A stretch of 64,000 nucleotides of DNA, taken from Rotaria macrura. Its lineage: Eukaryota > Rotifera > Eurotatoria > Philodinida > Philodinidae. Every line of letters begins with the position of its first letter. Within the stretch, counting starts at the first letter, position 1. Below, piece by piece: positions 1 to 12,456 of the stretch. Position numbers and translations under genes: made by a program. The stretch lies in assembly GCA_900239685.1 (NCBI GenBank), contig OENT01000503.1, forward strand, positions 3,434 to 67,433, in the 5' to 3' direction. The notes under the pieces were generated by a model. That model saw nothing but the letters and a program-made list of their open reading frames with translations, ran no database searches and was not told the DNA's origin.

Positions 1-1022
1 CCCCCCCCCCCTGTTTCCACATTGCGGACATTTTTTCCTCCAATTAAGAAAAAATGTCCGCAATCAAGAAGACACGCTCATGATGTACATATTATAGCCG
101 AAAAGAATGATTAGTTTGTTTCTTATTGAAATTTGCCTTATGCCACTTATCAGCAATAAATTTGATTTAGTAGAACAATCGAGAAAGAATATATTTCGAT
201 CTAAAACTAATTTTTGGATTACTCGAAAATTTTCTGTCAAAATGAATACTTTCTTGATGAGTTATTAAATATAGAAAAATGGCGATCATCCGTCAGATGA
301 AACTTGCACAATTATCTTTTCTTTCAACCTGTTCTGCCTTGAACAAAAAGATTTGTTATGACTGAAAACTCCGAATCATTCTATTGATTGCATAGCTCAT
401 CGATGGGTGAAACTTCAGAAAAAAATTCCCTTGTCTCTGCTGTCTATCATATCCAATTTTAGTAAAAGTTATTCACGAAAAATTTCGCTATGATATCTTA
501 TAATTATCAAGACGTAAGTTTCGCTCGATTTTAAAATTGTTTGTATCATACGAGACGATTCCTTCCCTTTTTTCACTTTAATAATAAAAATATTTCTCTT
601 TTGTAATTTAGAAATTGTAAAGTCGCCAGTATACATCATTTACATTAGTTGAATGTCAACGAACTCAAACAAAAACAACAAGTCAAACCTGATTAAAATA
701 TATAAATACTTTGGGTGTATCTCAACATTCATAAACAACATATGTCATCGATGCTTTTTCTATGTCTTTGTTCTTTCTTATGCTAGTTCTATTTTATACT
801 CATGATATTAGTTAACAGTCCTCAACAACACAAACCTGACAGTTTTGTATTTTCTATCGGGAATTCTCCAGTCAAACAAACGAGAATATCAATGTTAATG
901 ACAATATTTTTTCTACTAAAAGAAATTTTTTTATCGTCGTTTTATATAGTAATTAAAAACAAAACATACAAGAAATGCTTTCAGAGAATAATTTAGGAAA
1001 AAAAATAGTTTTGACTTCGGTT
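1..1022. other. Left-edge non-coding stretch with a hairpin
   Basis: No gene is supported here. The window opens with a run of 11 C. A perfect 16 bp inverted repeat follows: TTGCGGACATTTTTTC at 22-37 and its exact complement at 48-63, with a 10-base loop. Around 145-270 one forward frame reads about 45 codons without a stop, but it has no start or family resemblance and may be a relic. The 65-codon frame at 802-996 looks like chance AT-rich translation. Confidence 0.6.
22..63. repeat. Perfect 16 bp inverted repeat (hairpin)
   Basis: The arms are 22-37 and 48-63, complementary at all 16 positions, and the loop 38-47 is AT-rich. The arms hold the G+C-rich word TTGCGGACA in otherwise AT-rich DNA. 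It could be the terminus of a foldback or inverted-repeat element cut by the window edge, or two element ends lying back to back. No second copy was found in the window. Confidence 0.75.
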
Positions 1023-4000
1023 TCATTTATTTTCCTGAGTGATCCAATCATAGATAAAATCATTTTTAATATTCATTGTTTGATAAATTTTTTTGATCAA
1101 TGAAAATAAATAAAAATAATTCGGTTCTTCAGCAAAACCAAGTTGTCGTGTATAAATTAGAAATTCTTGAAATTCTTTTGGTAAATTTACACATAATATA
1201 TTAATATGTGTATGAAGTTTAATTTCATAAATTTTTTCTTGTTTCTCTTTCTTTGTATTACATTTTATACCTTGCCATGGTAAAGATTTATTTGAACGAG
1301 CCAAATAAATTAAGGTATATGCAAATGATTCTAAATCATCACGACGCGACTGTTCGATTCTTGCATGGGTACGAAGACTTGCGTAACGTATTGTACCTAA
1401 AAAATGTTTATTATCATTGTATTCAATATGTTGACGCGTTTTATTATTTAAATAATATTTTGATAGACCAAAATCAATTAAATAGACGTTTTGACATTTC
1501 GAGTTAATACCCATAGTGAAATTATCTGGTTTTATACTGAAATTAAAAATCAGACAACAAGAATGTTAGTTGAAATCGATGATGTAAATAAAATAAAAGA
1601 AAGTATGAATCAACTAAATCATTGAATAAGTCTCCTTAAAAGGGTGTTGTAAAATTATCGAACATAGTCATTTCTATATCATGTTAAAACTTGAATTATG
1701 ATGTTTCATTTTGAAAAAAAAAAGAAAATATCATGTGCATAGATTTGAACTCTTCGATTCAAATGATTTATGATTGTTTCGACATCCAATGAACTCGAAC
1801 TATTGAAAGACGAAAATTTGGCTCATCTGATAAATCTGAACGCAGTAATAAAACGTTTAGAATTTGAACTTGAAAAGTTAAATAAACTCTCACAACTACC
1901 TTGGAATAGATGAGTACGATGTTTTCTTCTGTAATATAATATAAAGAGAACCATTACAAACTTTTCAACGAGAAACTAATTAGACCTATAAGCATTTCTC
2001 AATCATTGGGATTCGATGAAGAACATAGATCCATATAAGCCACTACTTCAGTTCATGTGTAATTAATAAAATTTTCATTAAAAAATGATTATCACTAAAG
2101 TCTATTGGATGAAAAATATTTTAATTCTAGATTCTCTCAAGAAAATCAGATTCAATATGAATGTAATCGTCTCTTCTATTATCATTCTATCGAATCACCT
2201 AAGAGAAAGCAGCCTATTGAATGACTCAAACATAATCCTAATGAAAATTCGATAAATTTGAAGGATTTACAGAGATTCCCCTTTCTCGTTAGTATTTATT
2301 TTCTATTGGTACGGATGATATTCAAGCTGTTTTCAGCAAAAACATTTCTTTATCGTGAATCTTTTTTCAATAGTCAATAATTTAAAAGATTTCTTCTATG
2401 CATGTGTAATTTTGTAAATATACGTTAAGCAGACTTTGCAGGAATCGTTCATATTCGATTCAAATAAAAATTATAAGGAGACAGTAGCCGACATTATCTA
2501 TTTCCATCGAAAACAAAGTTACATTGAAGCCAGTCAAATATCTGGACAATGATATGTTCTTCCTTCTCTTGTATTTTACGTGGAATTATCTTTGAAACAG
2601 AGTTGGAAAAAAAAACTACTTGCATCTGGATCAGACTCGATCATCTCTGAATAAATTGGATACATCTATAATGAAATGCAAATAAGAAAACAAAACTAGC
2701 ATATTCAAATAAATAAGATCTTTCAAAAGTCATGAAATTGAATAGTGCACGTGCATTGGTAAGATTAGTTAAACCCACACATCTCCTGATAGAAAGAGTG
2801 AAAAGATCGAAAACATTGAAAAATTATAAAGCTATACTTCAATAAATCTATCAAGCAAATTTTTATTCTTGTATATCATTTAGGAGATCTAACTTAAAAC
2901 TAATGTCATATTTATAACTGCTTTGATCTTATAATGTGCCAATTAATTATAATTTTAACTATGCGTTTATGAAAGCTACAGAAGGAGCGCAGAGACAGCT
3001 GTTGAACGCCATTCAATTTCACATAACAACTGTGTATAGTTCAGAATAGGACGACTACAATACTAGCCAAAAGAGTTCACACCTACAACCTACAGTTAAA
3101 CAGTTATCATCATTCAAATAATGTATTTTGTTGGAAAAAAAAGTATTTTCTACATATCTTAAACAAAGATTTTCAAACAGATACTCAGCGTTTCAACATT
3201 CATGATAATTGTGATAGTTTGAACAAATATAAACAAATATTTCTTGACAGTTTCGATTTTCTAATAAAGTCCCGTATCAAACCTTCTCATTAAAAGTCGT
3301 CACTGCTTACGATATTGCATATTTCGAAAAAGACTTGCTCATTTTCGTTCAAACGCTCATGATTATCCAATACGTCTAACCTCGTTTTGTATTTCTTGTT
3401 GTTAAATCATTCAGAGAATGAAACGCTCTATTGTAGCATTCATCACACTGGCTATGGTGCACAAATTCTTCTAATCTAACGTTCAGGTTGTCTAGATCTA
3501 GATTTCAGCTGAAAATCGAGTCAAGCAGTGTTTAATACTTTAGTTGTATTTTTTCTTTCATAGATTCGTATTCAATTTTTTTCTATTTTTTGGAAGAAAC
3601 ATTATTTTCTTCGTTTTGAGATATACAAAAGTTGTTTTTCATTAAAAGAAAAATATTTACCTTCTATTATTAAAGATTCAATTTTAATTTCAGAAGTTAC
3701 TTTGCAATGTAGGGAAATTTAAAATCGTAATTCTTTGTTTGTGCATAAAAATGCAACAGAACCGTATTAATAATTTGCATATAAACATTAAGCATTGCTT
3801 TTTACATTATTAAAATTCAAAAAGTAATTTATTTAAAAAGAAAAAAAATGACTTTTTCATTCTTTTAATAGATATAAAAGTAAAAGAGAATTCCTTTCTT
3901 CTTTTCTTTTTTCTTGTTAGCAAATAATGATAATAAATATTTAATATTTCAATTATTGAATTTGTTTAAATGAAACTCACTCTCTATGTATAACAGATCG

Positions 4001-4542
4001 ACGATGTATATGATATATTCTTTCCAGCATTTGTTCTCCAAGTAAAACAACAGTTTTTATTGTAAATCGTCTGTGACAATAACTATATAAATCTTCAATA
4101 CTCGGTCCTAACATTTCAAGTATCATTGCATTATAATTATCTACAACTCCGTACCTTGATCGAGATATATGCATGCATATATGTTAAGATTGTTGTCTTT
4201 TTGAATGAATCTCTGTCTCTTTTTATCTTACCAGTACATTTTGGGCATTCCAGGTCCTTCGATTGAACGATAGATTCGACTTTCTCTGCATAACTGTGGA
4301 TGATGAGAAGTTTTTGATTCAAACTTAATTGCAACTTTTTCATTCGTTATTAAATCTTTTCCTTGATAAATGTAACCGAATGAGCCTGAACTTATCGGTG
4401 ATAGAATAGACCATCGATTTTTAATTATTTTTGGAATTGTTTCTTGTTGCTTATCATAATCATCACTTTTAGATAATCGCTGTTTATCTGATTTAGAAGA
4501 AAGCGATTCTGTTATTTGATGATAACGAGATTTTAAACGCAT
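1023..4542 (-). CDS. Casein kinase I family Ser/Thr protein kinase
   Basis: Cytoplasmic or nuclear protein kinase of the CK1 family, which phosphorylates acidic or primed serines and threonines in many signalling proteins. Three exons read in phase: 4542-4232, 4154-3981 and 1536-1023 (stop TGA), giving 332 residues, close to CK1 alpha. A poorly conserved head of about 42 residues precedes the kinase domain. Visible motifs are the glycine loop SSGSFG (51-56), the ATP lysine in VAIK (K73), LGPSIEDL, HRDIKPDNF (catalytic D162, rebuilt across the 2.4 kb intron), DFG (183-185) and the CK1 mark RYASLRTHARIEQSRRDDLE. Both joins restore conserved residues exactly. The second intron (3980-1537, 2444 bp) is far longer than the first (77 bp). 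There is no long C-terminal tail, so it is nearer to CK1 alpha than to delta/epsilon. The exact subfamily is not settled. Confidence 0.93.
1537..3980 (-). other. 2.4 kb intron of the CK1 gene with decayed coding-like DNA
   Basis: This is the second intron of the kinase gene, with donor GTGAGT and acceptor TTTCAG on the minus strand. On the opposite strand, at about 1770-1910 and 2130-2400, frames of 40-70 codons read like protein. One is Leu/Glu-rich and contains KRLEFELEKLNKLSQ; another contains ENQIQYECNRLFYYHS. Stops and frame changes interrupt them. They resemble a decayed coiled-coil coding sequence inserted in the intron, but I cannot name a family. Confidence 0.45.
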
Positions 4543-5640
4543 CGAAATTGATTGAAATAAAAATCAAACAACTCTATCTGGTTGACGTTTTTCGTTCTAT
4601 GTCTATGTCTTTTTGTCTTTCTAGTTATCATAATGAACACACATAAATTACTAGTTAAAAAAGGCGGGTTGATTAGTCATATAAGACAAATATATTAAAG
4701 GACAAGCGAATAAGCAAGAAAGAATGATGTATATAATTTTGTCTACTAAATTGATGTTCTCCCAGTCGAATGCAAGCAACAACATACGTATATACATCAG
4801 GGGCAATCTATAACGACATTGCCGATAATAGTTCTCCATCGTACATACCAAATGCAAGCTATTATATGCATACAAACCGAGATTTGATTGCAACAATCTT
4901 TCTATAAGAAAAGATAGGCATATGAAGTTCTCTGTCTGTCTATTTGTTGTTGCATGATAATGATGATGATGATTTTTCGCCTTGCCTTGCCATGTCTTTT
5001 TCTTGCCCTGCTATTATCATTTACATTCATTTCATATCACATCATGCTCATCATCGACCATCATAAAGCTAGCAATAAAGCGAATGTATAATCGACATTA
5101 ACAACTCGACGTCAACGTTAATCTTCCGATTCTCTTCCTCTCTATCATTTTTTCTATAGTTTTTTCTTCTTTCTCTAATAGCAAAAGAATAGAAGAGAAA
5201 TTCAGCAAATCGGATGGCTCGCTGTGCTTATGAATCCGACGAATCGAATTGCAGAATCCATATAGAAAGAAAAGAAACAGATTAATTTTGTTTTTGATAT
5301 AAACTGTTTCATGATATCGGGAGCATGTTTCTATCTATATGCTTCATTCTTTCTTAATTTGGATTCGTTGAGGCAAAAAAAAGAAATAAAAAAGAGAAAG
5401 AGTTACAGAGAAAAAGAACCAACATCTATAGACATATAGATATAATATATATATATATGTAACACAAAAAAGAATGAGAACAAGAGCAATTCACTGTTTT
5501 AGTCATGGGCACAATAGTATAGATTCATTTATTCACTAATGTCGGAATATTTCTTTTTTGATTAATTTTGTATAGATTATTAGAATACAAAAGCACATAC
5601 TCAATTCAGCGTGATTTATTAGTTTTTGTTCTCTACCTCG
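4543..5640. other. Divergent intergenic region, CK1 and ARID3 starts
   Basis: This 1.1 kb lies between the start codons of two divergently transcribed genes, so it should hold both promoters and 5' UTRs. It contains short AT dinucleotide runs (about 5440-5458) and simple CT/GA-rich stretches. No specific promoter element can be asserted. Frames of up to 81 codons look like chance translation. Confidence 0.5.
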
Positions 5641-8600
5641 ATGGAAATTTTACGTGCAGAATCAAATGAATTTCATCATTTAAAGGTATGTTGTTCGTAT
5701 AGAAAAAAATTCCAACTTCTCTTAAAAGAAGAACAGGAGAAAAGATACAAATCTATATTGCACATAGAACAATGATGGTCCATCAGAATCATCGCCCCTA
5801 TCATCAACAATTGAAGATGAGGATGAAGAAGATGATCATTTTTCTAATGTGAGTACACATGAAGAGAAAGTTCAATCGATAAATATAATGAAAACTGAAA
5901 ATGATGATAAAACAAGCAATGGAAATAAAGATTCATCACCAACTGTGAATCGGCCAATATCAACCATTGATTATGCACGTCATCGTGAACGCCTTGCAAA
6001 AGAACTTAAAGACTATGAAGATCGATGGTTGGCACATAGAAATTTTCTACTCTATACACAGTCGTTTGCAATGAAACCTGAAGATCGTGATCGTTTTTTT
6101 TCACAATTAAATACGAATAATGCGACTACTACTAATACTACTACTGCTGCTACTACTACTACTACTAACAATAATAATAATGAAGAGAATTCTCCTTTAC
6201 ACCAATTACAAATTCAACAACAATTATTTCATCGTTTATCAAAAGAAGAACGAGATCGCTTTTTAGCAGCTGCTTTATATCAACAACAACAACAACAACA
6301 GCAGCAGCAGCAAACAAATCCATATAATTTTCATTCATATCCATGGACAACAAATCCGACAACCCCATCGATTCTTTCTCCAACGGCAAATATTGTTTCT
6401 CAAGTTCAATCATCATCTGATCATCAACAACCGAAATCACCAAGTTCAGATGATAGTGGAAATCAATCGAATTCCGGCAGTACTACTGAATGGTAAACTA
6501 TATAATTTATTTCAAAAATCATTTACTAATCGATTATGTTTTGTTTGTTTTATATTTTTATTTTTGTCTAGGACGTTCGAAGAACAATTTCGTCAGGTAA
6601 ACTGATATTTACCATCTGATATTTGATTGAGTAGAAATCAATTAGGTTTCGTCTGACTGTTTCTATCTCTCAATCGAGATCTATCTATTGCTTCTGTTTG
6701 CACATCATTTGGATTGTGTGCATCACTCGCTCTTTCTTTTGTAGAATGAACGAGTGGTGATAGCTTAGAGGCAATAATTAATTGAAATGTTTGGTATATG
6801 TATATATATATATATATATGGAAAGAGAGCGACAGAGAAAGATTGGGTACCATAAGAGATGTAACAAAGGCTCATTCATCTGTGCTCTTTTTCATAAGTA
6901 GCACTTATCTATTATTGAAGACACATGAGTTAAGAGAGAAATCAAAAGCACATCTATCTTCTCTCTTCATCTTGCACAATGATTTCATAGGTTAAAAATA
7001 TATCGATAGATACCTATGAAAAGGTAGATCAAGGCAAACAAAGACAAAATATTCTTATTAATCTGAATAAAAAAGAGGACGTTGACCATCTGTATGAATA
7101 GACACGCACATATTGCTTATAATTTATTCACTAGGTAATTAGAGCAAGAATAAAAAGATTGATTATTTAAAATTCTTTCTCAACATTAATATCGAATGAG
7201 AACTGAGAAGATATTTTTCTCTCTTTTTTTGTTGTTGATATTCTGACATATCAACATACAAACATTATTTCAGTTGATTAGATCGGAAAATAATTATCAA
7301 GTTGAAGGTTAGAAGAAATGTTATAATGTGTCTGTTTTCATTCTCTTTTAGCTAAGTAAATTACAATCAGATATTGTGATCGATATAGCTTGACTGACAT
7401 TTCTGTTGGTATTTTTTGTTTCTTTCTTGATCAGGTTTATATAATTATGAAGAAGAACATTGGTCTATTTTTATCCATCAAAAAACGTTTATACTTATGC
7501 AGCTGTTGTTTCGCTTGTACCTATCCCATAAGACTAATTTCTTCTTTTTTCCTAATACAATTTTCTTTCGATTAAGGCCAGTCAGTTTTTTTTTGTTGTC
7601 TGATGATCAATTTATCGTTTACATTAAAGCAGAAAAAAAGAATATATATCCATGTCAGTCTTACCATATATATCGACTAATTGCTTTCATAGAAAAAATA
7701 AGACACATTAGCTTGCTCATTTATAAATATGTGAAGAATCTTTCGATTATTGATGGGCTTATGTGTTTTGCTTTATATATATATATATATATAAATATGT
7801 GTATATGTATGCATACAAACGAGATGGATCAACAATTAGTGTGTTTCCATTTTTGATTCAAAGGAAATCGCTTGATCATCAAACGGTACATATATATATA
7901 CATACAGAATGTCGCAAAGAAACAGCACAGCTCGCGGCAATATCGATTATTTGCAACTAATTGCATTGTTTCGAGGCAGATGGTTGACGAGAAAATAAAT
8001 GAACATCTTAAAGAAAAGATTTCTTTTTATGGACTATTCTATTTCACTTAAGAAATAAAAATGAGAATTTCCAGCTGCTGTCGTTCATTATTATTAAAGT
8101 AAAATCAGCTTAAAAAAATTCTCCTTTGCTTTTAATATTCCATATCAGTCTTATCCAATATGTAAGGCACGTTTTTGTTTAATAGTCAAAAAGAATATAA
8201 AACGATGAACTTCGCTCCTTGTTTTTTCTTATCACTAAAAAAGTCGATCAAATCGAGCAGAAAGCCGGTCGACCAATTTCGTTTGTATATCTTGAAAAGC
8301 TTCATCGATCACAATTACAAGTCATAGCTACGAGAAAGAGAAAGAAAGACAGAAGATATTCTTTTTCTTCTTAATAGAGACAAATAAACAAATCTTCATT
8401 GTATATATACGCTTGATTAGAATGATTCTTCGGGAGGAGAAGCAAATTATTGATAAATTTCCTGTCTCGTTGTAAATTAGTATAATGAAGAGAAGTCGTT
8501 TCTTTTCTAGCTCTATGAATTATCTGACGAACCAAAACGTAAAGAATTTCTTGATGATTTATTTGCATTCATGCAAAAACGTGGTTCGTATTTAAGATGA

Positions 8601-10066
8601 TATTGTCTAATAAGAATTTATCTTGATGATTTCTAAATTTAAAAGGTACTCCGGTCAATCGAATACCTATTATGGCAAAACACGTGCTTGATTTATGTAA
8701 GTCTGTTGATTTGATTTTATACTTGGATAAAATGAAAAGCTCGAACTGTGAAAATATTCTTTTTCTTTTATCAAGATGAGTTGTTTCGTTTGGTTGTCGG
8801 CAAAGGCGGTTTAGTTGAAGTCATTAACAAGAAATTATGGCGTGAAGTGACGAAAGGTCTTAATTTACCAAGTTCGATTACTAGTGCCGCATTTACTCTA
8901 CGTACGCAGTATGTATAAATATTTTTTCTTCCAAGTGTTGACATATATAACGTGTTGGACCAATAAAACCTGATTAACATCAAGAGTCTCTCTTCTACCA
9001 TACCTCTTCATCCCTCTCTCTCTCTCTTCTCTGGTTCGCTCGCATATGTTGTCTATCATTTATCATGTGCCAATGTCTTGAACATATACGATGAGAAATC
9101 AATTTGTTTACAGTCTACGTTTTTGTTTCTGTTGCTTTGTTCAATTCATTATGAGAACTACATAATAGAGTTGTAATCGTTTTTCTCCTTTCTTAAGATA
9201 CATGAAATATTTATATCCATACGAATGTGAAAAGTTACAATTAAGTTCACCAAGTGAATTACAAGCAGCAATCGGTAATTAAGTTTAGACGCTCAATCTT
9301 TTGACAGAAATCTAGAATTTTGTTCTTGTTCAATTTCTATTCTAGAAGGAAACCGACGTGAAGGTCGTCGACCATCCTATACATTTGAATATTCGTCACC
9401 ACCACAAATTATGCCTCCACCACCACCACCACCACCGCCGCCAACAACAACATCGACAAATTCGTTTCTCGCTAGTCCACTTGCACACAGACCATGTAAA
9501 GAACTATATATTTCCACAGAAGGCTTTCTTGAGTATAATTTCTTTTCTTTTTGTAGTGGATTCGAATCATGCTGCTATGGCTGCTGCGTTATCCCATCCA
9601 TTTTTTCTTGCGGCTGCAGCAGCCGCATCATCATCATCGTCGTCGTCGCGTGATGCTAATGAAACAACATCAACTAGTTCACGAATATCATCATTCGATG
9701 ATCATCATCATTTAACATCTTCATTGGCAATAAAACGAAGTATTTCACCATCATTTTCATCGAGACAAAATGATGATAATACGAAAAGGTTTGTTTCAAC
9801 AATGAACAATAATCTAATTCATACAAATTGCTTTACACCTCCCACGACAAATACATCATTATTATCACAAGTCAGTAGATTAAATATAGTTGCAAAAGGT
9901 AATTCAGCACAGTTTTACTTTATTGAAACTAATCGTTCTCTATGCTCTAGAAAATAATCTTCAACAGCAAACGAATGAAAAATCGATTCAACTCTCCATT
10001 GAATTAAATGGAATTGCTTATCAGGGCACATTATATGCATCAAACTCTACCGGTAGCAAAGAGTGA
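5641..10066 (+). CDS. ARID3/dead ringer (retained) family transcription factor
   Basis: Sequence-specific nuclear DNA-binding protein of the ARID3/Dri/Bright family. Ten exons read in phase: 5641-5685, 5768-6492, 6572-6596, 8511-8583, 8646-8696, 8776-8908, 9198-9274, 9346-9495, 9557-9898 and 9951-10066 (TGA), about 578 residues. The ARID domain starts at W257 (WTFEEQFRQLYELSDEPKRK), continues through FLDDLFAFMQKRGTPVNRIP and SITSAAFTLRTQYMKYLYPY, and ends with the extended-ARID segment SELQAAIEGNRREGRRP near residue 386. The C-terminal QLSIELNGIAYQGTLYA matches the REKLES self-association region. The N-terminal third is acidic and low-complexity, with poly-Thr/Asn and a poly-Gln run near 186-197. 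Between ARID and REKLES lie poly-Pro, poly-Ala and poly-Ser runs. A 25-base microexon (6572-6596) precedes a 1.9 kb intron. The first ATG shown is the best start but is not proven. Confidence 0.93.
6597..8510 (+). other. 1.9 kb intron in the ARID3 gene with AT microsatellites
   Basis: This intron splits the ARID domain between FRQ and LYEL. It holds TA dinucleotide runs at 6795-6819 and 7774-7793 and many CT/TTTC-rich stretches. Frames of 60-119 codons inside it translate to low-complexity hydrophobic sequence and are treated as noise. Confidence 0.6.
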
Positions 10067-11059
10067 ACTAGAAGGCATTTTGTTTGTGTGCGTGTGCGCT
10101 TTTGAACAATTCTTTGCAACATATTTTTTTTCAATAACTTTTCACTCTTTTTTTTTGTGTGTCTTATTTCTCGTTTCGTTTTTTTTGTATTGAAAAATTA
10201 AACCAACGTTTCTTTTCTTTGTACATATAATTAAATAATTATATGACATAGCGAATTAGAATTTTTAATGTATGAAAGAAATCATAATCGAATAATATAC
10301 ATATATTATATATATATATATAAATATATACATAATGAAAATTTTACAAATAGTAGTATCCAAAACAACTTAGCTCAATAAAAGTTTAAGCAGGTCGATG
10401 AGAGCTCTACTTGATGATTGGTTTATATTTGTTTATGATGCAATGTGTATTATTTCTTTATTTCTTAATAGAAGTTTCAATCGATTATTGAGATTTACCA
10501 GGCCAATTTTTGTTTTCTTGATCCCCGGGCTACAGTTAATACGTATTTCAGAAAGCATTTGTATAACTGAATCCGAAGATTTCAATGAAATAGCTTTGAA
10601 AGCTGTCTTCACAAAAGAAGAAATTCTTAAATTAAATTGCAAATGATCAACAGGTATGCCCAAATTATAAGTTCTATTTGATTGAGCCAAATCAAATATT
10701 CCAGATACTTCCTTGAAGTTTTTTTTATCATTGAACCACATTTCAGTTTTTACCAGGCGTCACACAAAGAGATCAGAGATGCGTCAGTTTACTGTAAAAA
10801 GTGAAACATCAACTAGTAGTAAAGAACGGATGGCTGATTCTTGGTTTCGGGAAATCTTGATTATTCAAAGGTCTCTATGATAGTACTTTTATTCAAGATT
10901 TTGCGTCAGTTTCTCTGGATACGGAATTCTTATAATTTTCAAGATCTTCGTCCTTTTCGGATTCTTGTCGATTAATGCCGATGACAAGAACAACACTTAA
11001 ACGCACAATCGTTCACGAGCATTTCAATCGATAGAAAATAGTAAGATTATGAACAACTG
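10067..11059. other. Non-coding spacer after the ARID3 gene
   Basis: This holds the 3' flank of the ARID3 gene. A TA-rich microsatellite lies at about 10295-10330. Overlapping open frames exist on both strands at about 10398-10741 (82 codons forward, 102 reverse). The reverse one, which includes FDLAQSNRTYNLGIPVDHLQ, has fairly normal composition, but I recognise no family and see no splice support. Confidence 0.5.
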
Positions 11060-11346
11060 TTTATACCAAGGGGGAAAAGTGGAACCCGGTATCCTCTCAA
11101 TCTCCACTTTATCCAGGATCCTAAGATTTTTCTTGGATTCTCGTATCCGAAATGCCGGGCATACAGTGGGATACGTAGGATACCGAGATCCACTTTTCCA
11201 CCATTGTATCAATCTCATTGTATACATCGTATGTAATGTGTATTTTATTGACTCTATCGAATTTGATCTCATGTATCCCGGTCGTATCAAATGTATCGTG
11301 TGTATCCCGACCGTATCCGAGATCCTGTTTTCCCCTTACTTTATAC
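11060..11346. mobile_element. Short inverted-repeat element (MITE-like) with GTATCC words
   Basis: The element spans about 11067-11339 and is flanked by a 7 bp direct repeat TTTATAC (11060-11066 and 11340-11346). Its ends are imperfect inverted repeats: CAAGGGGGAAAAGTGG at the left, and GTAAGGGGAAAACAGG read inward from the right. The left end also pairs with an internal copy near 11178-11213 (GGATACCGAGATCCACTTTT). Inside, GTATCC/GGATAC and GATCC words recur in both orientations. No transposase frame is present, so it would be non-autonomous. The 7 bp flank could be a target-site duplication, which would not match the 8 bp of hAT elements. Confidence 0.6.
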
Positions 11347-12068
11347 ACTATTATGAGCTGATGTGGATAATTTTTCAAAAGTATTTTACAAAATCTTTGC
11401 GTCACAAGTGTCGTCACGCTTGGCTAGACCAAATTTCTAGTAAGATTTTTCATCTTTCTGACATCCGTGATTACTATTCGAAACTTTGCGTACAAGATTT
11501 CTGACTGATATTCTTACTATTACATGCGATTGAGATGCATAGAGTCTATGCGTATGCATCAGTATATGATAGATTATATATTTCAATTTTTTGGATAATT
11601 ATTGACTTGAGAAACTATTTTCTCGTTAGAAAATTTGGTTATGTATGCTTCTTTTTTCATTTATTTAGGTATCGTGAAAGATTTTTCTTCATGTACTACG
11701 TTCCGAGAATATTTGTACATTATTACAGCGTCTAATGTGTCTCTTATGATTTCAATTCTTGTTTTCTCTATTTTTATACATATCCGATGCCGGAAAATAA
11801 GTATATGTAACTTTATATAATACTAGATTTTTACTTGGTTTGACTTTTGATAAACAAACAGAAAATAAAACGTCTATGCTTTCATCGGAAATCACACTCA
11901 AGATATCATAAATGGTCAGAGGTACTGCGAAGCTGCCAGGACTGTGTGGGGCGTCGGTCAATTCTCTGTACGATTGGTGGTAGGCAAGAAAATTCGCTAG
12001 AACTCAGATGAGAGATAACAAAAATATTTCTGGATTAATGGAACCACTACTCAATGCCTCCCTCTCTC

Positions 12069-12146
12069 ATGATCGTAAAACTCCTGTAACTGGTTGACTG
12101 GACCAGTAGTACTCTAACCATTGAGCTATTGAAGCACCACGATCAT
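12069..12146 (-). pseudogene. Degenerate tRNA-like sequence in an 8 bp inverted repeat
   Basis: On the minus strand, a segment starting near 12135 reads GCTTCAATAGCTCAATGG, which fits a tRNA acceptor plus D-arm with an A-box. A 6 bp stem ACTGGT/ACCAGT follows, with a 7-base loop like an anticodon arm. The T-arm and 3' acceptor strand are missing or mutated, and loop position 33 is not T. An 8 bp inverted repeat brackets it (ATGATCGT at 12069-12076 and ACGATCAT at 12139-12146). A tRNA relic or tRNA-derived SINE fragment fits better than a working tRNA. Confidence 0.35.
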
Positions 12147-12456
12147 ACTATTTTATTTCTGAATAAAATTTTAATCATTGATAGTCAAAGGAAATGAAAA
12201 ATCATCTGGTATTATATAAACACTTCTAAAAATATACGTACATCAACCCAACGTTTAAACACGAGATTTCTATGCGTTTCGATTCCATCCTTATCTAATT
12301 TCAATGTAAAATTTAATTGAATAGCGACATCGTACGAAAGAATAGAATTTTTCAACCAATGTCTGCTTATTTTCATCGACTCAGAATAAGTGAGTCATTA
12401 GACTTGAATTTGTTCTTCTTTTTCTGTGTATTACTAATTCACACATTCAATTGAAG

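Noticed and set aside
10398-10741. Overlapping forward (82) and reverse (102) codon frames after the ARID3 gene
   Set aside because: No family resemblance, no flanking splice sites that extend them, and each is the other's shadow.
11049-11504. 151-codon forward frame
   Set aside because: It runs across the inverted-repeat element and out into flanking DNA, so its length comes from repeat composition.
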